A stretch of 64,000 nt of DNA from Rhodovibrio salinarum DSM 9154 (GCF_000515255.1 NZ_KI911559.1:220149-284148); one strand, 5' to 3'. Positions 1 through 10,398 are shown, counted from the stretch's first letter. Made by a program: numbers and translations. The notes: generated by a model not told the origin, from the letters alone.

Positions 1-1764
1 CCGGTAGCGGTCCTCCATCTCGCGCACCGTCCACTTGAGCGCGACCACCGCCTTCTTCGGATCGGTCACCACCGGCGAGAGCAGATGCGGAATGTCATCG
101 TAGACCGACAGCTCCAGCATCTTGGGATCGATCAGGATCATCCGGCAGCGCTCCGGCGGCAGCCGGTAGAGCAGGCTAAGCAGCATGGCGTTGACCGCCA
201 CCGACTTGCCCGAACCGGTCGTACCCGCGATCAGCAGGTGCGGCATCTTCGCCAGATCGACGATCGTGGGATTGCCGGAAATGTCCTTACCCAGCGTCAG
301 CGGCAGCGAACCACCGTCCTTCTCGAACTCCTCGCTGGACAACAGCTCGCGCAGCCCAACCTTCTCGCGCTGCTTGTTCGGCAACTCGATGCCGATCACC
401 GAGCTGCCGGGCACGACCGCCACGCGCACGCTGACCGCCGCCATCGAGCGGGCGATATCGTCGGCCAACCCGACCACGCGGCTGGTCTTGGTGCCGGGCG
501 CGGGCTCCAGCTCGTAGCGGGTGACCACCGGGCCGGGGCGGACCTTCACGATCTCGCCCTTCACGCCGAAGTCCTGCAGCACCTGCTCCAGCAGACGCGC
601 GTTCTTCTCCAGCGCGTCGCGCGACGGCCCGCCCTTGTCCTCCGGATCGACGTGACCGAGCAGCGACAGCGGCGGCAACTCGAAACCGTCCTCGCCGAAA
701 CGGAAGCGCTGCTGGTCGTCCTTCGCCGCCTTCTTGGACGGCTGCGCCTTGGGCGCGCGCGGCTCGACCTGGGTTTGCTTGCGCGGCGGCTCCGGCGCAG
801 CGACCTCGTCATCCTCCGCGACGGGTGGCTCTGGGGTATCGTCGATCTGCGGCGCGCGACGGCCCCGCTTCGCCGGGGCCGGCTGCTCGGGTTCTGGCGC
901 GGCCTCTGGCGCGCCGGCGCCGCCGGCGACCAGTTGCGGTTCGCGCCGGGCTGTCCGTGGGGCATCGGCCGGCGCCGCATCGTCCGATTTGAACTGGCTG
1001 ATCAACGCGCTGACGCGCGCTGCCAAGCCCGGCTTGGGTTCGTCCGTTTCAGCCTCCGACTCGGCACCGGCCGCGCGGCTCGCTTTGCGCCGTTCGTTCA
1101 TCGCCCGCCCGGATTGGATCGCGCCGGAAACCCGCTCGGCGCTGCGTCCGGTCAAACGGCCGAAAGCGGCGGCGACCGCCTGCCAGTCCGTCCGACGCAG
1201 GCCGCCGGTGTAATGCAGCGCCGCCAGCCCAACCAGCGCGCAAACCACCGCCGGGGTGGTCAGTCCCAGACCAGTCAGGTCGATCAGCGAGCGCATCGCG
1301 AGCACCCCCGCGAAGCCGCCGAGGCCACCCTCGACCGTCCAGCTAACGGGCGTGGGCAGCGCGGCCAGCACCGCCGCGAGCGCAAGCAGCGCCACCGGCA
1401 GCAAGGCGATACGCAGCCACCACTTGGGCAATTCGTGGTCCAGCATCAGCCGGCGCGACCAGCCGGCCAGCACCAGCACCAGTCCGAAACCGGCCAGCCC
1501 CAGCGTGCGCAGCACGACGTCCGAAACCGCCGCACCGGGCCAGCCGAGCAGGTTGGAGATCGGTCCATCTGCGGCAACGTTCGGGCTGGGATCGTTCGGG
1601 TTGTAGGTCACGAAGGCGACCAGCAGGACGAGCGCCAGGAGGCCCGGCGCAATCCGCAACAGGTCGGCGAGCCGGCGCTTCATGAAGCCGGCAACGCCGT
1701 CGCGGGCGCGCGCGGCCTGCTCGGCAGCGCTGGTCTGACGGCTGGTTCGGGTGCTCGTACTCAC
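1..1764 (-). CDS. ftsK: DNA translocase FtsK, N-terminal part (truncated by window edge)
   Basis: Septum-anchored DNA pump that clears and decatenates chromosome termini during division. The reading frame runs open to base 1, giving 588 codons; the rest of the motor and the DNA-reading gamma domain lie outside. I see a short basic N-terminus, about four membrane segments in the first 170 residues, an Ala/Pro/Glu-rich linker to about residue 330, then the motor with Walker A GTTGSGKS near residue 510 and the family stretch [19 protein letters not shown] near the edge. The GTG start at 1764 is chosen because the Ser/Thr-rich tail before the first membrane segment begins there, with an AGGGAA upstream. 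It lies 49 bases downstream of the aminotransferase gene on the same strand, so co-transcription is likely. Confidence 0.95.
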   Translation of the reverse strand, partial: MSTSTRTSRQTSAAEQAARARDGVAGFMKRRLADLLRIAPGLLALVLLVAFVTYNPNDPSPNVAADGPISNLLGWPGAAVSDVVLRTLGLAGFGLVLVLAGWSRRLMLDHELPKWWLRIALLPVALLALAAVLAALPTPVSWTVEGGLGGFAGVLAMRSLIDLTGLGLTTPAVVCALVGLAALHYTGGLRRTDWQAVAAAFGRLTGRSAERVSGAIQSGRAMNERRKASRAAGAESEAETDEPKPGLAARVSALISQFKSDDAAPADAPRTARREPQLVAGGAGAPEAAPEPEQPAPAKRGRRAPQIDDTPEPPVAEDDEVAAPEPPRKQTQVEPRAPKAQPSKKAAKDDQQRFRFGEDGFELPPLSLLGHVDPEDKGGPSRDALEKNARLLEQVLQDFGVKGEIVKVRPGPVVTRYELEPAPGTKTSRVVGLADDIARSMAAVSVRVAVVPGSSVIGIELPNKQREKVGLRELLSSEEFEKDGGSLPLTLGKDISGNPTIVDLAKMPHLLIAGTTGSGKSVAVNAMLLSLLYRLPPERCRMILIDPKMLELSVYDDIPHLLSPVVTDPKKAVVALKWTVREMEDRYR

Positions 1765-1813
1765 GCCTGTGTTCGCTTTCCCTGTCGTTGCCGCATTCGG
1801 CCCGCCGGGCTTG

Positions 1814-3076
1814 CTAGCCCAGACGCGCCGCCGGAGCGCCGCCCCAGATCACCTCACCAAGACGCGTGAGTGCACGTTCCGTGACCTCCGGCTCGTACAC
1901 CAGAGCGACCCGGATGTAGGGCGCGCCCGGATTGTTCCCGTCCGCGTCGTCCACGGCCATGTAGGCCCCGGGCAGCACGCGCAGTCCCGCCTCTTGCCAA
2001 AGGCGCTTGGCAGCCGCCTCCCCATCGCCGACGTCGAGCCACAGGAAGAAGCCCGCCTGCGGCCGCACGTTGGCGCCGGTGGATGCCAGCGCCCGCTCCG
2101 CCGCGTCGAAGTTGGCGCGGTAGCGCGCGCGATTCGCCTCGACGTGATCGTCGTCCCGCCAAAGCGCGGCGCCGGCGCCCAGAATCGGCAGCGAGACGCC
2201 CGCCCCGCCGACGCGCAAGGTGGCATCCAGCTGATCAACCAGCCGCGGGTCGCCGACGGCGAATCCGCAGCGCAGCCCGGCTGCGCTCGAGCGCTTGGAT
2301 AGCGAATGGAAGATGAGCAATTGGCTAAGATCGGGCGTGCCCGCGCTGCCTGCCAGCTTGGCAGCGGCTTCGAGCGCGCCCGGCGGCGGGGTGGTGTCGT
2401 AGATCTCCGTATAGCATTCGTCCAGCGCCAGCACGAAGCCGTGGGCCCGGGCGGTTCGAATCGCCGCGACCAGCTTGTCGGTATCCGCGACCGCGCCTTG
2501 CGGGTTCGACGGCGAATTCAGGAAGGCAAGCGCCGTGCGGTCGAGCGTGCCGGCGTCCAGGCTGGCGAAGTCGGGCATGAAGCCGGTTGCAGCCGTCGCC
2601 GGGACGAACACCGGGGTCGCCCCGGCGGCGAGCGCCGCCCCGGCATAGACGTGGTAGAAAGGATTCGCCAACAGCACGACATCGCGCCCACCGCCCACGG
2701 TGGAGAGCGCGGCGAAGAACAGGCCCTCGCGCGTTCCGGGCAGCGGCAGCGGCTGACGCGCGGGATCGACCGCCCGCCCCGGCCCGATCAGTCCGGCGGC
2801 GGCTGGGTAGCGGCGGGCCAACCAGTCGGTGCAGGCCTGCCGAAAGGCGTCGGTGCCGCGGGGCGGCGGGTACTTCTGCCACCCCTTGGCGTCCGTCAAC
2901 GCCCGATCGATCAGCGCCGGCGGATCGTTCTGCGGCTCCCCCACCTGCAGGTTGATCGGCGCGCCGTCGGGCGCGGGCGAGCGCCCCGGCGCCACGCCGT
3001 CCAGCAGCCGGTTCAGCTTCAGGAAGGGGTGGAACGCCTGAACATCCCGCCGGGAACTGCTGACGGCGGCGACCAT
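1814..3076 (-). CDS. PLP-dependent class I/II aminotransferase (possibly succinyldiaminopimelate transaminase DapC)
   Basis: Fold-type I aminotransferase of 420 residues. Visible marks are the substrate-side VGEPQNDPP near the N-terminus, [11 protein letters not shown] (the NP motif), [11 protein letters not shown] carrying the PLP-nitrogen Asp and the Tyr, and SLSKRS with the Schiff-base Lys near residue 260, followed by the phosphate-binding GLRCGF. Homologues beside ftsK in alphaproteobacteria are often annotated as DapC of lysine and cell-wall precursor synthesis; substrate is inferred, not shown. ATG at 3076 is preferred over the in-frame TTG at 3097 because GAGAGGA lies a few bases upstream of it. 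Confidence 0.88.
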   Translation of the reverse strand: MVAAVSSSRRDVQAFHPFLKLNRLLDGVAPGRSPAPDGAPINLQVGEPQNDPPALIDRALTDAKGWQKYPPPRGTDAFRQACTDWLARRYPAAAGLIGPGRAVDPARQPLPLPGTREGLFFAALSTVGGGRDVVLLANPFYHVYAGAALAAGATPVFVPATAATGFMPDFASLDAGTLDRTALAFLNSPSNPQGAVADTDKLVAAIRTARAHGFVLALDECYTEIYDTTPPPGALEAAAKLAGSAGTPDLSQLLIFHSLSKRSSAAGLRCGFAVGDPRLVDQLDATLRVGGAGVSLPILGAGAALWRDDDHVEANRARYRANFDAAERALASTGANVRPQAGFFLWLDVGDGEAAAKRLWQEAGLRVLPGAYMAVDDADGNNPGAPYIRVALVYEPEVTERALTRLGEVIWGGAPAARLG

Positions 3077-3415
3077 GCGCGCGTCCTCTCTCGTCAAACA
3101 CTTAAAAGCCGGCGTTCACACACAGTGCCCGCCGGATTCACGGTTCGTTTCATCTGCGGCCAGTCTACCCGGGCCGGAGTCCGCCGGCAAGCTGGCCAGA
3201 CACGCGACACACGCGCGTCACGTGCGCCCCCTGCCCTTTTCGCCGGTTCGCACGGAACGCCACAAAAAATACCATGCTGACGGCATAGCGCCTGAAGACT
3301 GCCAAGAAGACCTACTCGGCCGCGTTCTTCGAGCCGCAGGACAGGCGGGCAGCACTACGGACAAAGCGGCCGCCACCCTCAAGGTGCGAGGCGACAATAG
3401 CATGGCCTCAAGTGT
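3077..3415. other. Gene-free stretch between aminotransferase and hydrolase genes
   Basis: About 340 bases without a supportable gene. Both flanking genes are on the minus strand, so it should hold the aminotransferase promoter and the hydrolase 3' end. I found no hairpin with a T-run, no tRNA and no repeat. A 61-codon minus-strand frame at 3218-3403 has no ribosome binding site or recognisable content. Confidence 0.5.
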
Positions 3416-4204
3416 TCAGGCAGCCAGATGAGGTCGCATGAGCTCCGCAACCGCACCTGGCTCCTCCATCAGTGCCAGGTGCGGGCCCTCGATCCAGGCG
3501 AGAGCCGCGTCGGCGATACCACTGGCGAGCACCGTTGATGCCACCGGATCGATCATCTGATCGTACCGGTTGCCGAGAACAAGCGTGGGGGCCCTGATCG
3601 CACTGAGGTCTTTGGAGACGTCGACCCTCAAATCCAACTCTGACTGTCGGGCGACACCCTCCCAATTGCTTCCCTTGACCATGTCAGAGACGACCTCCTC
3701 GATGTCTCCGATTCTGGACAGGAACTCGTGGCTGAACCCGGTCAGCAACATCATGCGGGCGAGCGCCTCTGGATCTCTGCGAGCCAAATCCGCCCAGTGC
3801 CGAAACTGCAGTTGCGAACGCGGGTCCCCACCGGTGACGAAGCCACCGATCAACACGAGCCTGTCCACCCTATGGGGGTGAAGGGCTGCAAGCCGGGTTG
3901 CAATGGCGGAGCCCAGCGAAAAGCCAGCAAGATCGAAGCGATCAAAGCCGGCATGGTCTGCCGCCGCAACCACCTGCCCGATGAGGCGGTCAAGCGTCAG
4001 TACTTCTGTCGGATCATCGGTGAGCCCAGACCCGGCATAGTCAGGCCGTAGCACGCGTCTGCCCGGCAGATGTGGCAGCAGACCCGCGAAATTGGCCTCG
4101 CCATCTCCTCCGGTCCCATGAACGAGTACGAGCGGTTGCCCGTCTCCGTCGTCCCGATAGCCAACTCGCGCGCCATCTTGCTGCAAATATTCGATTTTTG
4201 ACAT
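3416..4204 (-). CDS. Alpha/beta-hydrolase fold protein
   Basis: Soluble serine hydrolase of 262 residues; substrate unknown. The oxyanion-side HGTG lies at residues 29-32, the nucleophile elbow GFSLGS places Ser96, the acid is probably Asp215 in GNRYDQ, and the base His242 in EGPHLA. Length and motif spacing fit the small esterase/haloperoxidase-like branch. It is divergent from a merR gene 86 bases away, and a MerR-type operator with a 19-base spacer sits on its promoter, so it is the likely regulated target. This pair looks somewhat less GC-rich than its neighbours, which may indicate acquisition. Confidence 0.85.
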   Translation of the reverse strand: MSKIEYLQQDGARVGYRDDGDGQPLVLVHGTGGDGEANFAGLLPHLPGRRVLRPDYAGSGLTDDPTEVLTLDRLIGQVVAAADHAGFDRFDLAGFSLGSAIATRLAALHPHRVDRLVLIGGFVTGGDPRSQLQFRHWADLARRDPEALARMMLLTGFSHEFLSRIGDIEEVVSDMVKGSNWEGVARQSELDLRVDVSKDLSAIRAPTLVLGNRYDQMIDPVASTVLASGIADAALAWIEGPHLALMEEPGAVAELMRPHLAA

Positions 4205-4238
4205 CGTTTCATTCTCCGACTTGATGTGTCGGCACGCT

Positions 4239-4269
4239 TCCTACGGCCTGACAGCGCTGTTAGGGTCAA
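4239..4269 (-). promoter_or_regulatory. MerR-type promoter/operator for the hydrolase gene
   Basis: Read on the minus strand, TTGACC (4264-4269) is followed by a 19-base spacer and GTAGGA (4239-4244). The spacer holds the near-perfect dyad 4247-4264 (plus strand CCTGACAGCGCTGTTAGG, one mismatched pair out of nine). An over-long spacer with a centred dyad is the hallmark of promoters that MerR regulators activate by DNA distortion. The -10 match is weak. The hydrolase start is about 35 bases downstream. Confidence 0.7.
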
Positions 4270-4290
4270 GCCAAAACAAAGGTGCTCATC

Positions 4291-4683
4291 ATGCGGATCG
4301 GCGAAATTTCGGATCGGAGTGGCATCAGCATCCGGATGCTGCGCTTCTATGAAGCAGAAGGGCTTCTCCGGCCGCACCGGACAGAAAAAGGCTACAGGGA
4401 CTATTCCCAAGACGATCTAGAGGAGGCGCGCCTCATCCGGCAGCTGGCCGAGGCTGGGCTAACGGTCGAGGCGATGCATGATCTGTTGCCCTGCATCATC
4501 AGTCCGGAGCCGACTTTCCACCCCTGTGATCGGCTGCGCGCCCGGCTGGAGTCTGAGGTGGCTAAGCTCGACCGAAAGCTATCTGATATAGAGCGATCGC
4601 GGGCGCAGATCGCCGCCTACCTTGCCGGACTACCTCGCGGAGACCAGAGCGATACTGCGAGCCTCCAATCTGAAACCGCCTGA
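4291..4683 (+). CDS. MerR-family transcriptional regulator
   Basis: 130-residue regulator with the N-terminal winged helix-turn-helix (RIGEISDRSGISIRMLRFYE, residues 2-21) and a C-terminal coiled-coil dimerisation helix from about residue 82. Two cysteines (Cys68 and Cys79) sit in the effector-binding region, but the spacing does not match a known metal-sensing loop I can name, so the signal is unknown. ATG 4291 is chosen over GTG 4282 because the MerR domain starts exactly there. It is divergent from the hydrolase and probably controls both promoters through the dyad at 4247-4264. Confidence 0.88.
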   Translation: MRIGEISDRSGISIRMLRFYEAEGLLRPHRTEKGYRDYSQDDLEEARLIRQLAEAGLTVEAMHDLLPCIISPEPTFHPCDRLRARLESEVAKLDRKLSDIERSRAQIAAYLAGLPRGDQSDTASLQSETA

Positions 4684-4852
4684 AGAGAATGTGGTCGAAA
4701 ATCAACATGCGGCTCGCAGGTCAATGACTGGCAAGGGCTTGATACGGGCCTTTGCTGCCCATTGCACCTACGTCCGTCTAAGGCCGCATTTCCACCATTT
4801 AGGGGCGGATTGAGCCTTCGCTGCGTTGGCAGTCTCGCGTGACGGGCGCTCA
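4684..4852. other. Intergenic region between merR and the amt terminator
   Basis: Convergent end of merR and the amt operon. I see no terminator hairpin directly behind merR and no gene. Confidence 0.4.
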
Positions 4853-4892
4853 CAAAAAAGGCCCGGCCAGCCGGGATGGCTGAACCGGGCCC
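4853..4892 (-). terminator. Rho-independent terminator of the glnK-amt operon
   Basis: On the minus strand a GGCCCGG/CCGGGCC stem (4860-4866 with 4885-4891) is followed by a run of six T (4854-4859). It lies 78 bases after the amt stop codon, the expected place. Confidence 0.85.
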
Positions 4893-4969
4893 AAGTCGGG
4901 CGGAGGAAACGCCCAGGGGGATCCCGACCGGCGGCGTTGGACGCCGGCCGGGGATCGGGTGCGGCGCGG

Positions 4970-6322
4970 TTACACCGTCTGGGAACCGCGGCCGAACTCG
5001 GGATAGGCCTCCAGGCCAAGCTCGGCTTGGTCGAGGCCATTGACCTCGGCCTCTTCGTCGACCCGCAGTCCGATGGTGTACTTCAGCACCAGCCAGAGGA
5101 TCGCGGAGGTCACGGTCATGAAGACGCCGATCGCGACGATGCCGATGATCTGAACCACCAGGTCCCCGCCGCCGAAGATGCCGACGGCCAGCGTGCCCCA
5201 GATACCGGCGACCAGGTGGGCCGAGATCGCGCCGACCACGTCGTCGATCTTGAGCTTGTCGAGCATCGGCACGGCCAGCACCACCAGAATGCCACCGATC
5301 GCCCCGACGATGATCGCCAGGAAGTGGTTCTGCAGGTCCGGGCCCGCGGTGATCGAGACCAGACCGGCGATCGCGCCGTTCAGCGCCATCGTCAGGTCGA
5401 CCTTCTTGTAGAGGATCTGCGTCAGCAGCATCGCGGCGACCACGCCGGCGGCGGCAGCCAGGTTGGTGTTGACGTAGACGATCGCCATCGCGCTGGCGTC
5501 GAGCGCCGAGCCCAAGGCGAGCTGCGAGCCGCCGTTGAAACCGAACCAGCCGAGCCAGAGGATGAACGTGCCCAGCGTGGCGAGCGGCAGGTTGGCGCCC
5601 GGCATCGGGTGTACGGAACCGTCCGCGCCGTACTTACCCCGGCGCGCACCCAAGATCAGCGCCCCGGTCAACGCGGCCCAACCGCCCACGGAGTGAACGA
5701 TCGTCGAACCGGCGAAGTCGGAGAAGCCCATCTCGGCGAGCCAGCCGCCGCCCCAGGTCCAGGAGCCCTGGATCGGGTACAGCACACCGGTCAGCACCAC
5801 GACGAAGACCAGGAACGGCCAGAGCTTGATCCGCTCGGCGACCGTGCCGGAGACGATCGACGCGGCGGTGGCGACGAACACCATCTGGAAGAACCAGTCG
5901 GACATCACCGAGTAGCCGTTGTCGACGACCGACTGCAGCGTCTCCTCGCCGCCGGTGCCGTTGATCAGCGCCAGCTCAGCTTCCGAGGTGTTGTAGAACA
6001 GGCTGAACGAGCCGATGTACCCGGAAACGTCGACGTACATCAGCGCGTAGCCGATCAGGTAGTACATGATGCCGGCGATCGCGTAGAGCGCGATGTTCTT
6101 CAGGCAGATCGTCGCCGTGTTCTTGGAGCGCACCAGCCCCGATTCGAGCATGGCGAAGCCGGCGGCCATCCACATCACGAGGAAGCCGCTGACCAGGAAG
6201 CTGAAAGTGTTGAAGACGAATGCGGTCTCGCCGCTGACTTCTGCATGAGCCGGGACCGCGAGGCCGACGCCGCCGAGGGCGGCAAGGCCAAGCACGGCCG
6301 CGGATTTGCGCAGGACGCTCAT
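4970..6322 (-). CDS. amtB: Ammonium transporter Amt
   Basis: Inner-membrane ammonium channel of 450 residues. A cleavable signal peptide ends at about AHA (residue 27), followed by an N-terminal periplasmic segment and 11 membrane helices. The two pore histidines are visible in STIVHSVGG (near residue 210) and ISAHLVAG (near residue 368), as is the selectivity-filter region with FAMLESGLVRSKN. It starts 15 bases after glnK on the same strand, the standard arrangement in which the PII protein plugs the channel under nitrogen excess. Confidence 0.96.
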   Translation of the reverse strand: MSVLRKSAAVLGLAALGGVGLAVPAHAEVSGETAFVFNTFSFLVSGFLVMWMAAGFAMLESGLVRSKNTATICLKNIALYAIAGIMYYLIGYALMYVDVSGYIGSFSLFYNTSEAELALINGTGGEETLQSVVDNGYSVMSDWFFQMVFVATAASIVSGTVAERIKLWPFLVFVVVLTGVLYPIQGSWTWGGGWLAEMGFSDFAGSTIVHSVGGWAALTGALILGARRGKYGADGSVHPMPGANLPLATLGTFILWLGWFGFNGGSQLALGSALDASAMAIVYVNTNLAAAAGVVAAMLLTQILYKKVDLTMALNGAIAGLVSITAGPDLQNHFLAIIVGAIGGILVVLAVPMLDKLKIDDVVGAISAHLVAGIWGTLAVGIFGGGDLVVQIIGIVAIGVFMTVTSAILWLVLKYTIGLRVDEEAEVNGLDQAELGLEAYPEFGRGSQTV

Positions 6323-6337
6323 TGCTTAGGCCCCCCT

Positions 6338-6844
<507 letters not shown>

Positions 6845-6902
6845 TCAAGGAGTTATCGGGTCACGCACCCAAGACGTGCGCAGCGCTTGAGCAAAACTGC
6901 CT

Positions 6903-6948
6903 GCTTAATTTTTAAGCAAACCCTGGAAGCTGATCACCAAATGATCAG
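6903..6948. promoter_or_regulatory. Two perfect dyads upstream of the glnK promoter (candidate activator sites)
   Basis: GCTTAATTTTTAAGC at 6903-6917 (6-base arms, 3-base loop) and CTGATCA-N5-TGATCAG at 6930-6948 (7-base arms). They lie about 90-135 bases upstream of the sigma-54-like element, where enhancer-binding proteins normally act. Neither matches the NtrC consensus that I know. They could instead serve the divergent hydroxylase gene at 7078. Confidence 0.45.
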
Positions 6949-7077
6949 ACTGACAGCAACCACCAGTCCTGCCGTCCAGGCCGACAGCGCAACCGCACCG
7001 AGACGCAGCACGCCACCAGCGTACAAACGCGGCGGCGCCCACTGGACAAGCCGGCCCACGCGCTAGATTTTACGGCC

Positions 7078-8373
7078 ATGGTTCAGAGCACTTCCTCTTC
7101 GAGCACGCCCCCACGCGCGAACGAAACCGGCGCCGAGACACTGCACGCCGAGGTGCTGGTGGCCGGCGGCGGCCTGGTCGGCGCAACCCTGGCCAGCGCG
7201 CTCGCCTCCGCCGGCATCGAAACGGTCGTGGTCGACCAGGAGAGCCCGGACGACGTCCTCAAGATGGGTTTCGACGGCCGCGCCTCGGCGATCGCCGCGG
7301 GATCGCGCCACATGATGGAGGCGATCGGCCTGTGGGATCTGGTCGCCGAGCAGGCACAGCCGATCCTGGACATCATGGTGACCGACGGCCGAATCGGCCG
7401 TCCCAAATCGCCGCTGCACCTGCACTACGACCACCGCGAGGTCGGCGAGGCGATGGGCCACATCGTCGAGAACCGGGTGATGCGCCAGGGCCAGCAGCGC
7501 CTGCTGCCGAGTTTCGAGCGCCTGACCGTGCTCGCCCCGGTGGGCGTCGAGCGGGTCGTGCGCACCACCAGCCACGCCACCGCGACGCTGAGCGACGGAC
7601 GCAAGGTGCGCGCGCGCTTGATCGCGGGCTGCGACGGCCGCGGCTCGCCGCTGCGCCAGTCGGCCGGCATCCGGACCGCGCGCTGGACCTACGACCAGGC
7701 AGGCATCGTCGCCACGCTGGAGCACGATGCCGATCACGCAGGCACCGCGCACGAGCACTTCCTGCCGTCTGGCCCGTTCGCCATGCTGCCGATGGTCGAC
7801 GGCCCGGACGGCGCGCATCGTTCCTCCATCGTCTGGACCGAGAAGAAGCGCCTGGCCGACCACTTCTATGGCCTGGACACGGACGCGTTCGCCCGCGAAG
7901 TGCTGCGTCGCTTCGGCACCGACTACGGCGATGTCCGCGAGGCCGGCCCACGGTTCAAGTATCCGCTCTCCGGCCTGCACGCCGAACGCTACATCGACAC
8001 CCGCCTGGCGCTGGTCGGCGACAGCGCGCACGCCATCCACCCGATCGCGGGCCAGGGCCTGAATCTCGGCCTGCGTGACGTGGCGGCACTGGCCGAGTGC
8101 ATCGTCGACGCCCGGCGGCTGGGGCTGGATGTCGGCAATCCCGACGTGCTGCGCCGCTATCAGCGCTGGCGCCGGCCGGATAACCTGATCCTGGTCGCCG
8201 CCACGCACACGCTCGACCATCTGTTCTCCAACGACCTGGGACCGGTGCGCCTGGCCCGCGACCTGGGCCTGGCCGGGGTCAACCGGGTGGGCCCGATGAA
8301 GAAGCTGTTCATGCAGCACGCGATGGGAACCCTGGGCGACCTGCCGCGGCTAATCCGCGGCGAGCCACTGTGA
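7078..8373 (+). CDS. UbiH/UbiF/VisC-family FAD-dependent hydroxylase (ubiquinone biosynthesis)
   Basis: 431-residue flavin monooxygenase expected to hydroxylate the ubiquinone ring precursor. The ADP-binding Rossmann motif GGGLVGATLA is at residues 30-39, the mid DG motif is in GCDGRGSPLRQ, and the second FAD motif VGDSAHAIHPIAGQGLNLG starts near residue 311. All three are features of the UbiH/VisC family. Which ring position (C1, C5 or C6) is hydroxylated cannot be told from the sequence. The stop codon overlaps the GTG start of the next gene, so the two are translationally coupled. Confidence 0.88.
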   Translation: MVQSTSSSSTPPRANETGAETLHAEVLVAGGGLVGATLASALASAGIETVVVDQESPDDVLKMGFDGRASAIAAGSRHMMEAIGLWDLVAEQAQPILDIMVTDGRIGRPKSPLHLHYDHREVGEAMGHIVENRVMRQGQQRLLPSFERLTVLAPVGVERVVRTTSHATATLSDGRKVRARLIAGCDGRGSPLRQSAGIRTARWTYDQAGIVATLEHDADHAGTAHEHFLPSGPFAMLPMVDGPDGAHRSSIVWTEKKRLADHFYGLDTDAFAREVLRRFGTDYGDVREAGPRFKYPLSGLHAERYIDTRLALVGDSAHAIHPIAGQGLNLGLRDVAALAECIVDARRLGLDVGNPDVLRRYQRWRRPDNLILVAATHTLDHLFSNDLGPVRLARDLGLAGVNRVGPMKKLFMQHAMGTLGDLPRLIRGEPL

Positions 8374-9074
8374 GGCGGCTGACCACCCTCGCCCTGGCCC
8401 TGCTGCTGGCGGCCGGCCCGGCGCAGGCGCTGGAGCCGCTGGGCGACCGCGGGTTGGCGGTGGTGAACGGCGGCGGTGGAGAGTTTTTCCTGACCCCCGT
8501 GCCAATCACCTGGCAGATCGCCTACTCCTCGAACACCGGCCGGGTCGTGCACATGGCCTGGTTGCCGGAAGGACAGGAGACGGACAACTGGGCGGACAAG
8601 GTGTCAATCCAGCTGTTCCCAGGCGAAACCGGGATCACCGGCAAGCAACTGTTGGACCAGATCGCCCGGCGTTATGCCCAGGACTGCCGCAATCTGCTGG
8701 GCACCCAGACCGACGTGCAGCAGACGCGCGGGCGGACGGTGGCCTTCCGTCTGCTCGGCTGCACCAAGCATGCCCAGACGGGGCGCGGCGAGCTGGCGTT
8801 GTTCCGAGTCGTCGAGGGAACGGAATCGCTCTACCTGGTGCAGCGCGCCTGGCGCACCCCCACCTTCGACACCGAACACCTGCCGTTCTCCCGCGACATC
8901 CTGGGCAAGACCCGCCTGTGGCTGCAGGGCGGCCGGGTGTGCCAAGCGAACTCGCCCGAGGCCGAGTTCGCCTGCCCGCCGCGCCTGGCGGACGCGATCC
9001 AGACCACCTCGCTCGACAAGCCGGTCAACGTGATCAAGCTGGGTCAGCACGACGGCAAGGCGCAGCAGGAGTAG
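8370..9074 (+). CDS. Exported protein of unknown function
   Basis: 234 residues with a clear Sec signal peptide (hydrophobic core LALALLLAAG, probable cleavage after AQA at residue 20). The mature part is about 214 residues with no membrane segment and three cysteines (in QDCRN, LGCTK and ACPPR, plus VCQAN), which may pair in the periplasm. I do not recognise a family. GTG at 8370 overlaps the upstream stop (GTGA), so it is in an operon with the ubiquinone hydroxylase; that is its only functional hint. Confidence 0.75.
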   Translation: MRRLTTLALALLLAAGPAQALEPLGDRGLAVVNGGGGEFFLTPVPITWQIAYSSNTGRVVHMAWLPEGQETDNWADKVSIQLFPGETGITGKQLLDQIARRYAQDCRNLLGTQTDVQQTRGRTVAFRLLGCTKHAQTGRGELALFRVVEGTESLYLVQRAWRTPTFDTEHLPFSRDILGKTRLWLQGGRVCQANSPEAEFACPPRLADAIQTTSLDKPVNVIKLGQHDGKAQQE

Positions 9075-9093
9075 ACGCTGCCCGACCAGAGCC

Positions 9094-10398
9094 CTACGCC
9101 GCCTCTCCCCGCGGCGCCGGCACACGCCAGAGCAAGGCGAAGCCGACCACGAAAAACGCCAGAATGGTCAGCATCCCCGCGCGCTGGCTGCCGGCCCAAA
9201 GGGTGATCCAGCCAACCAGCGCCGGGCCGATGAAGGCGGTCGCCTTGCCCGACAGGGCGTAGAGACCGAACATCTCGGTCTGCAGGTGCGCAGGCGCCAT
9301 ACGGGCCATCATCGAGCGGCTGGCCGACTGCGCCGGACCGATGAACAGGCCCAGTCCGCAGCCGGCGATGTAGAGCGCCGTCACCGACTGCACGGTCAGC
9401 GCGGCGACGCCGAAGCCGAGCAAACCGATCAGCGAGATCTGGATCGTCCGCTTGGGCCCGATCCAGTCGTCGACCCAAGCAAATGCCAACGCGCCCAGCC
9501 CGGCGGCGACGTTGAGCACGATCCCGAAAATCAGGATATCGCGGAATCCCATGCCGAAGGTGCCGGCGGCATAAACCCCGCCGAAGGTGAACAGCGTGTT
9601 CAGCCCGTCGGTGTAGATCATCCGCGCGATCAGGTAATGCGCGATCTCCCGGTGGTCCGGCCAGATGCGCCGCAACGAGGTGACCAACTGCGCCAGTCCC
9701 GCCCGCGCGGCCGCACGCAGCGACAGCCCACTGGCTGGTCTGTCGGGGACGAGCAGGAAGAACGGCACGCTGAACACGGCGAACCAGGCCGAAACGACCA
9801 GCGCGCTCGCCCGCACCGGCTCGGAGTCGCCGGCATCCAGACCGAACAGCGGCGGCTCGGGAAACACCAGCAGGACCAAGCAGCTGGTCAGGCAGGCCAA
9901 TCCCCCAGCGTAGCCAAGCGCCCAGGCCCAACCCGACACGCGGCCCAGCTTCCCGGCCGGGGCGATGTCGCGCAGCATGGCGTTGTAGAACACCTGGCTC
10001 ATCTCGAACGTGGCGGTGCCAAGCGCGATCAGCACGCCCGCGCGAACCAGCAGATCGGCTTCGGGCGCGATCGTCCAAAGCAAGGCCGAGACCAGCACGG
10101 TCATCGCCGTGAACACGCCGACCCATGGCTTGCGCCGGCCCGCGCGGTCCGCGATCGCGCCTAACAGCGGGCTGAGGAGCGCCACGACGATCCCAGCGAT
10201 CGCCGTCGCCGTGCCCCACCAAGCCGTGCCCACCTCGGCGTTGGGCGCGACTTCGCGGGTGACGTAGGCGGCGAAGACGAAGCTGGAGACCACGGTCGGC
10301 CAGGCGTTGCTGGCCCAGTCATACAGGCACCAGGCGGCGATGACGCGGGCGCGGCGCGGCACGGCGACAGGGGACGAAGCGTCAGAAGGCTTGGACAT
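9094..10398 (-). CDS. MFS transporter, UMF1 (Atg22-like) type
   Basis: 434 residues with about 12 membrane helices. The N-terminal CLYDWASNAWPTVVSSFVF is the hallmark of the UMF1 subgroup, and the first intracellular loop GAIADRAGRRKPW is the MFS motif A. The transported compound is unknown; fungal relatives export amino acids from vacuoles, which is only a guide. It converges on the exported unknown protein with a 19-base gap. Confidence 0.85.
   Translation of the reverse strand: MSKPSDASSPVAVPRRARVIAAWCLYDWASNAWPTVVSSFVFAAYVTREVAPNAEVGTAWWGTATAIAGIVVALLSPLLGAIADRAGRRKPWVGVFTAMTVLVSALLWTIAPEADLLVRAGVLIALGTATFEMSQVFYNAMLRDIAPAGKLGRVSGWAWALGYAGGLACLTSCLVLLVFPEPPLFGLDAGDSEPVRASALVVSAWFAVFSVPFFLLVPDRPASGLSLRAAARAGLAQLVTSLRRIWPDHREIAHYLIARMIYTDGLNTLFTFGGVYAAGTFGMGFRDILIFGIVLNVAAGLGALAFAWVDDWIGPKRTIQISLIGLLGFGVAALTVQSVTALYIAGCGLGLFIGPAQSASRSMMARMAPAHLQTEMFGLYALSGKATAFIGPALVGWITLWAGSQRAGMLTILAFFVVGFALLWRVPAPRGEAA

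Noticed and set aside
85-1869. Long plus-strand frame opposite ftsK
   Set aside because: Arg/Gln/His-rich translation with no domains, fully antisense to a frame with clear FtsK motifs. Such shadows arise throughout because of high GC.
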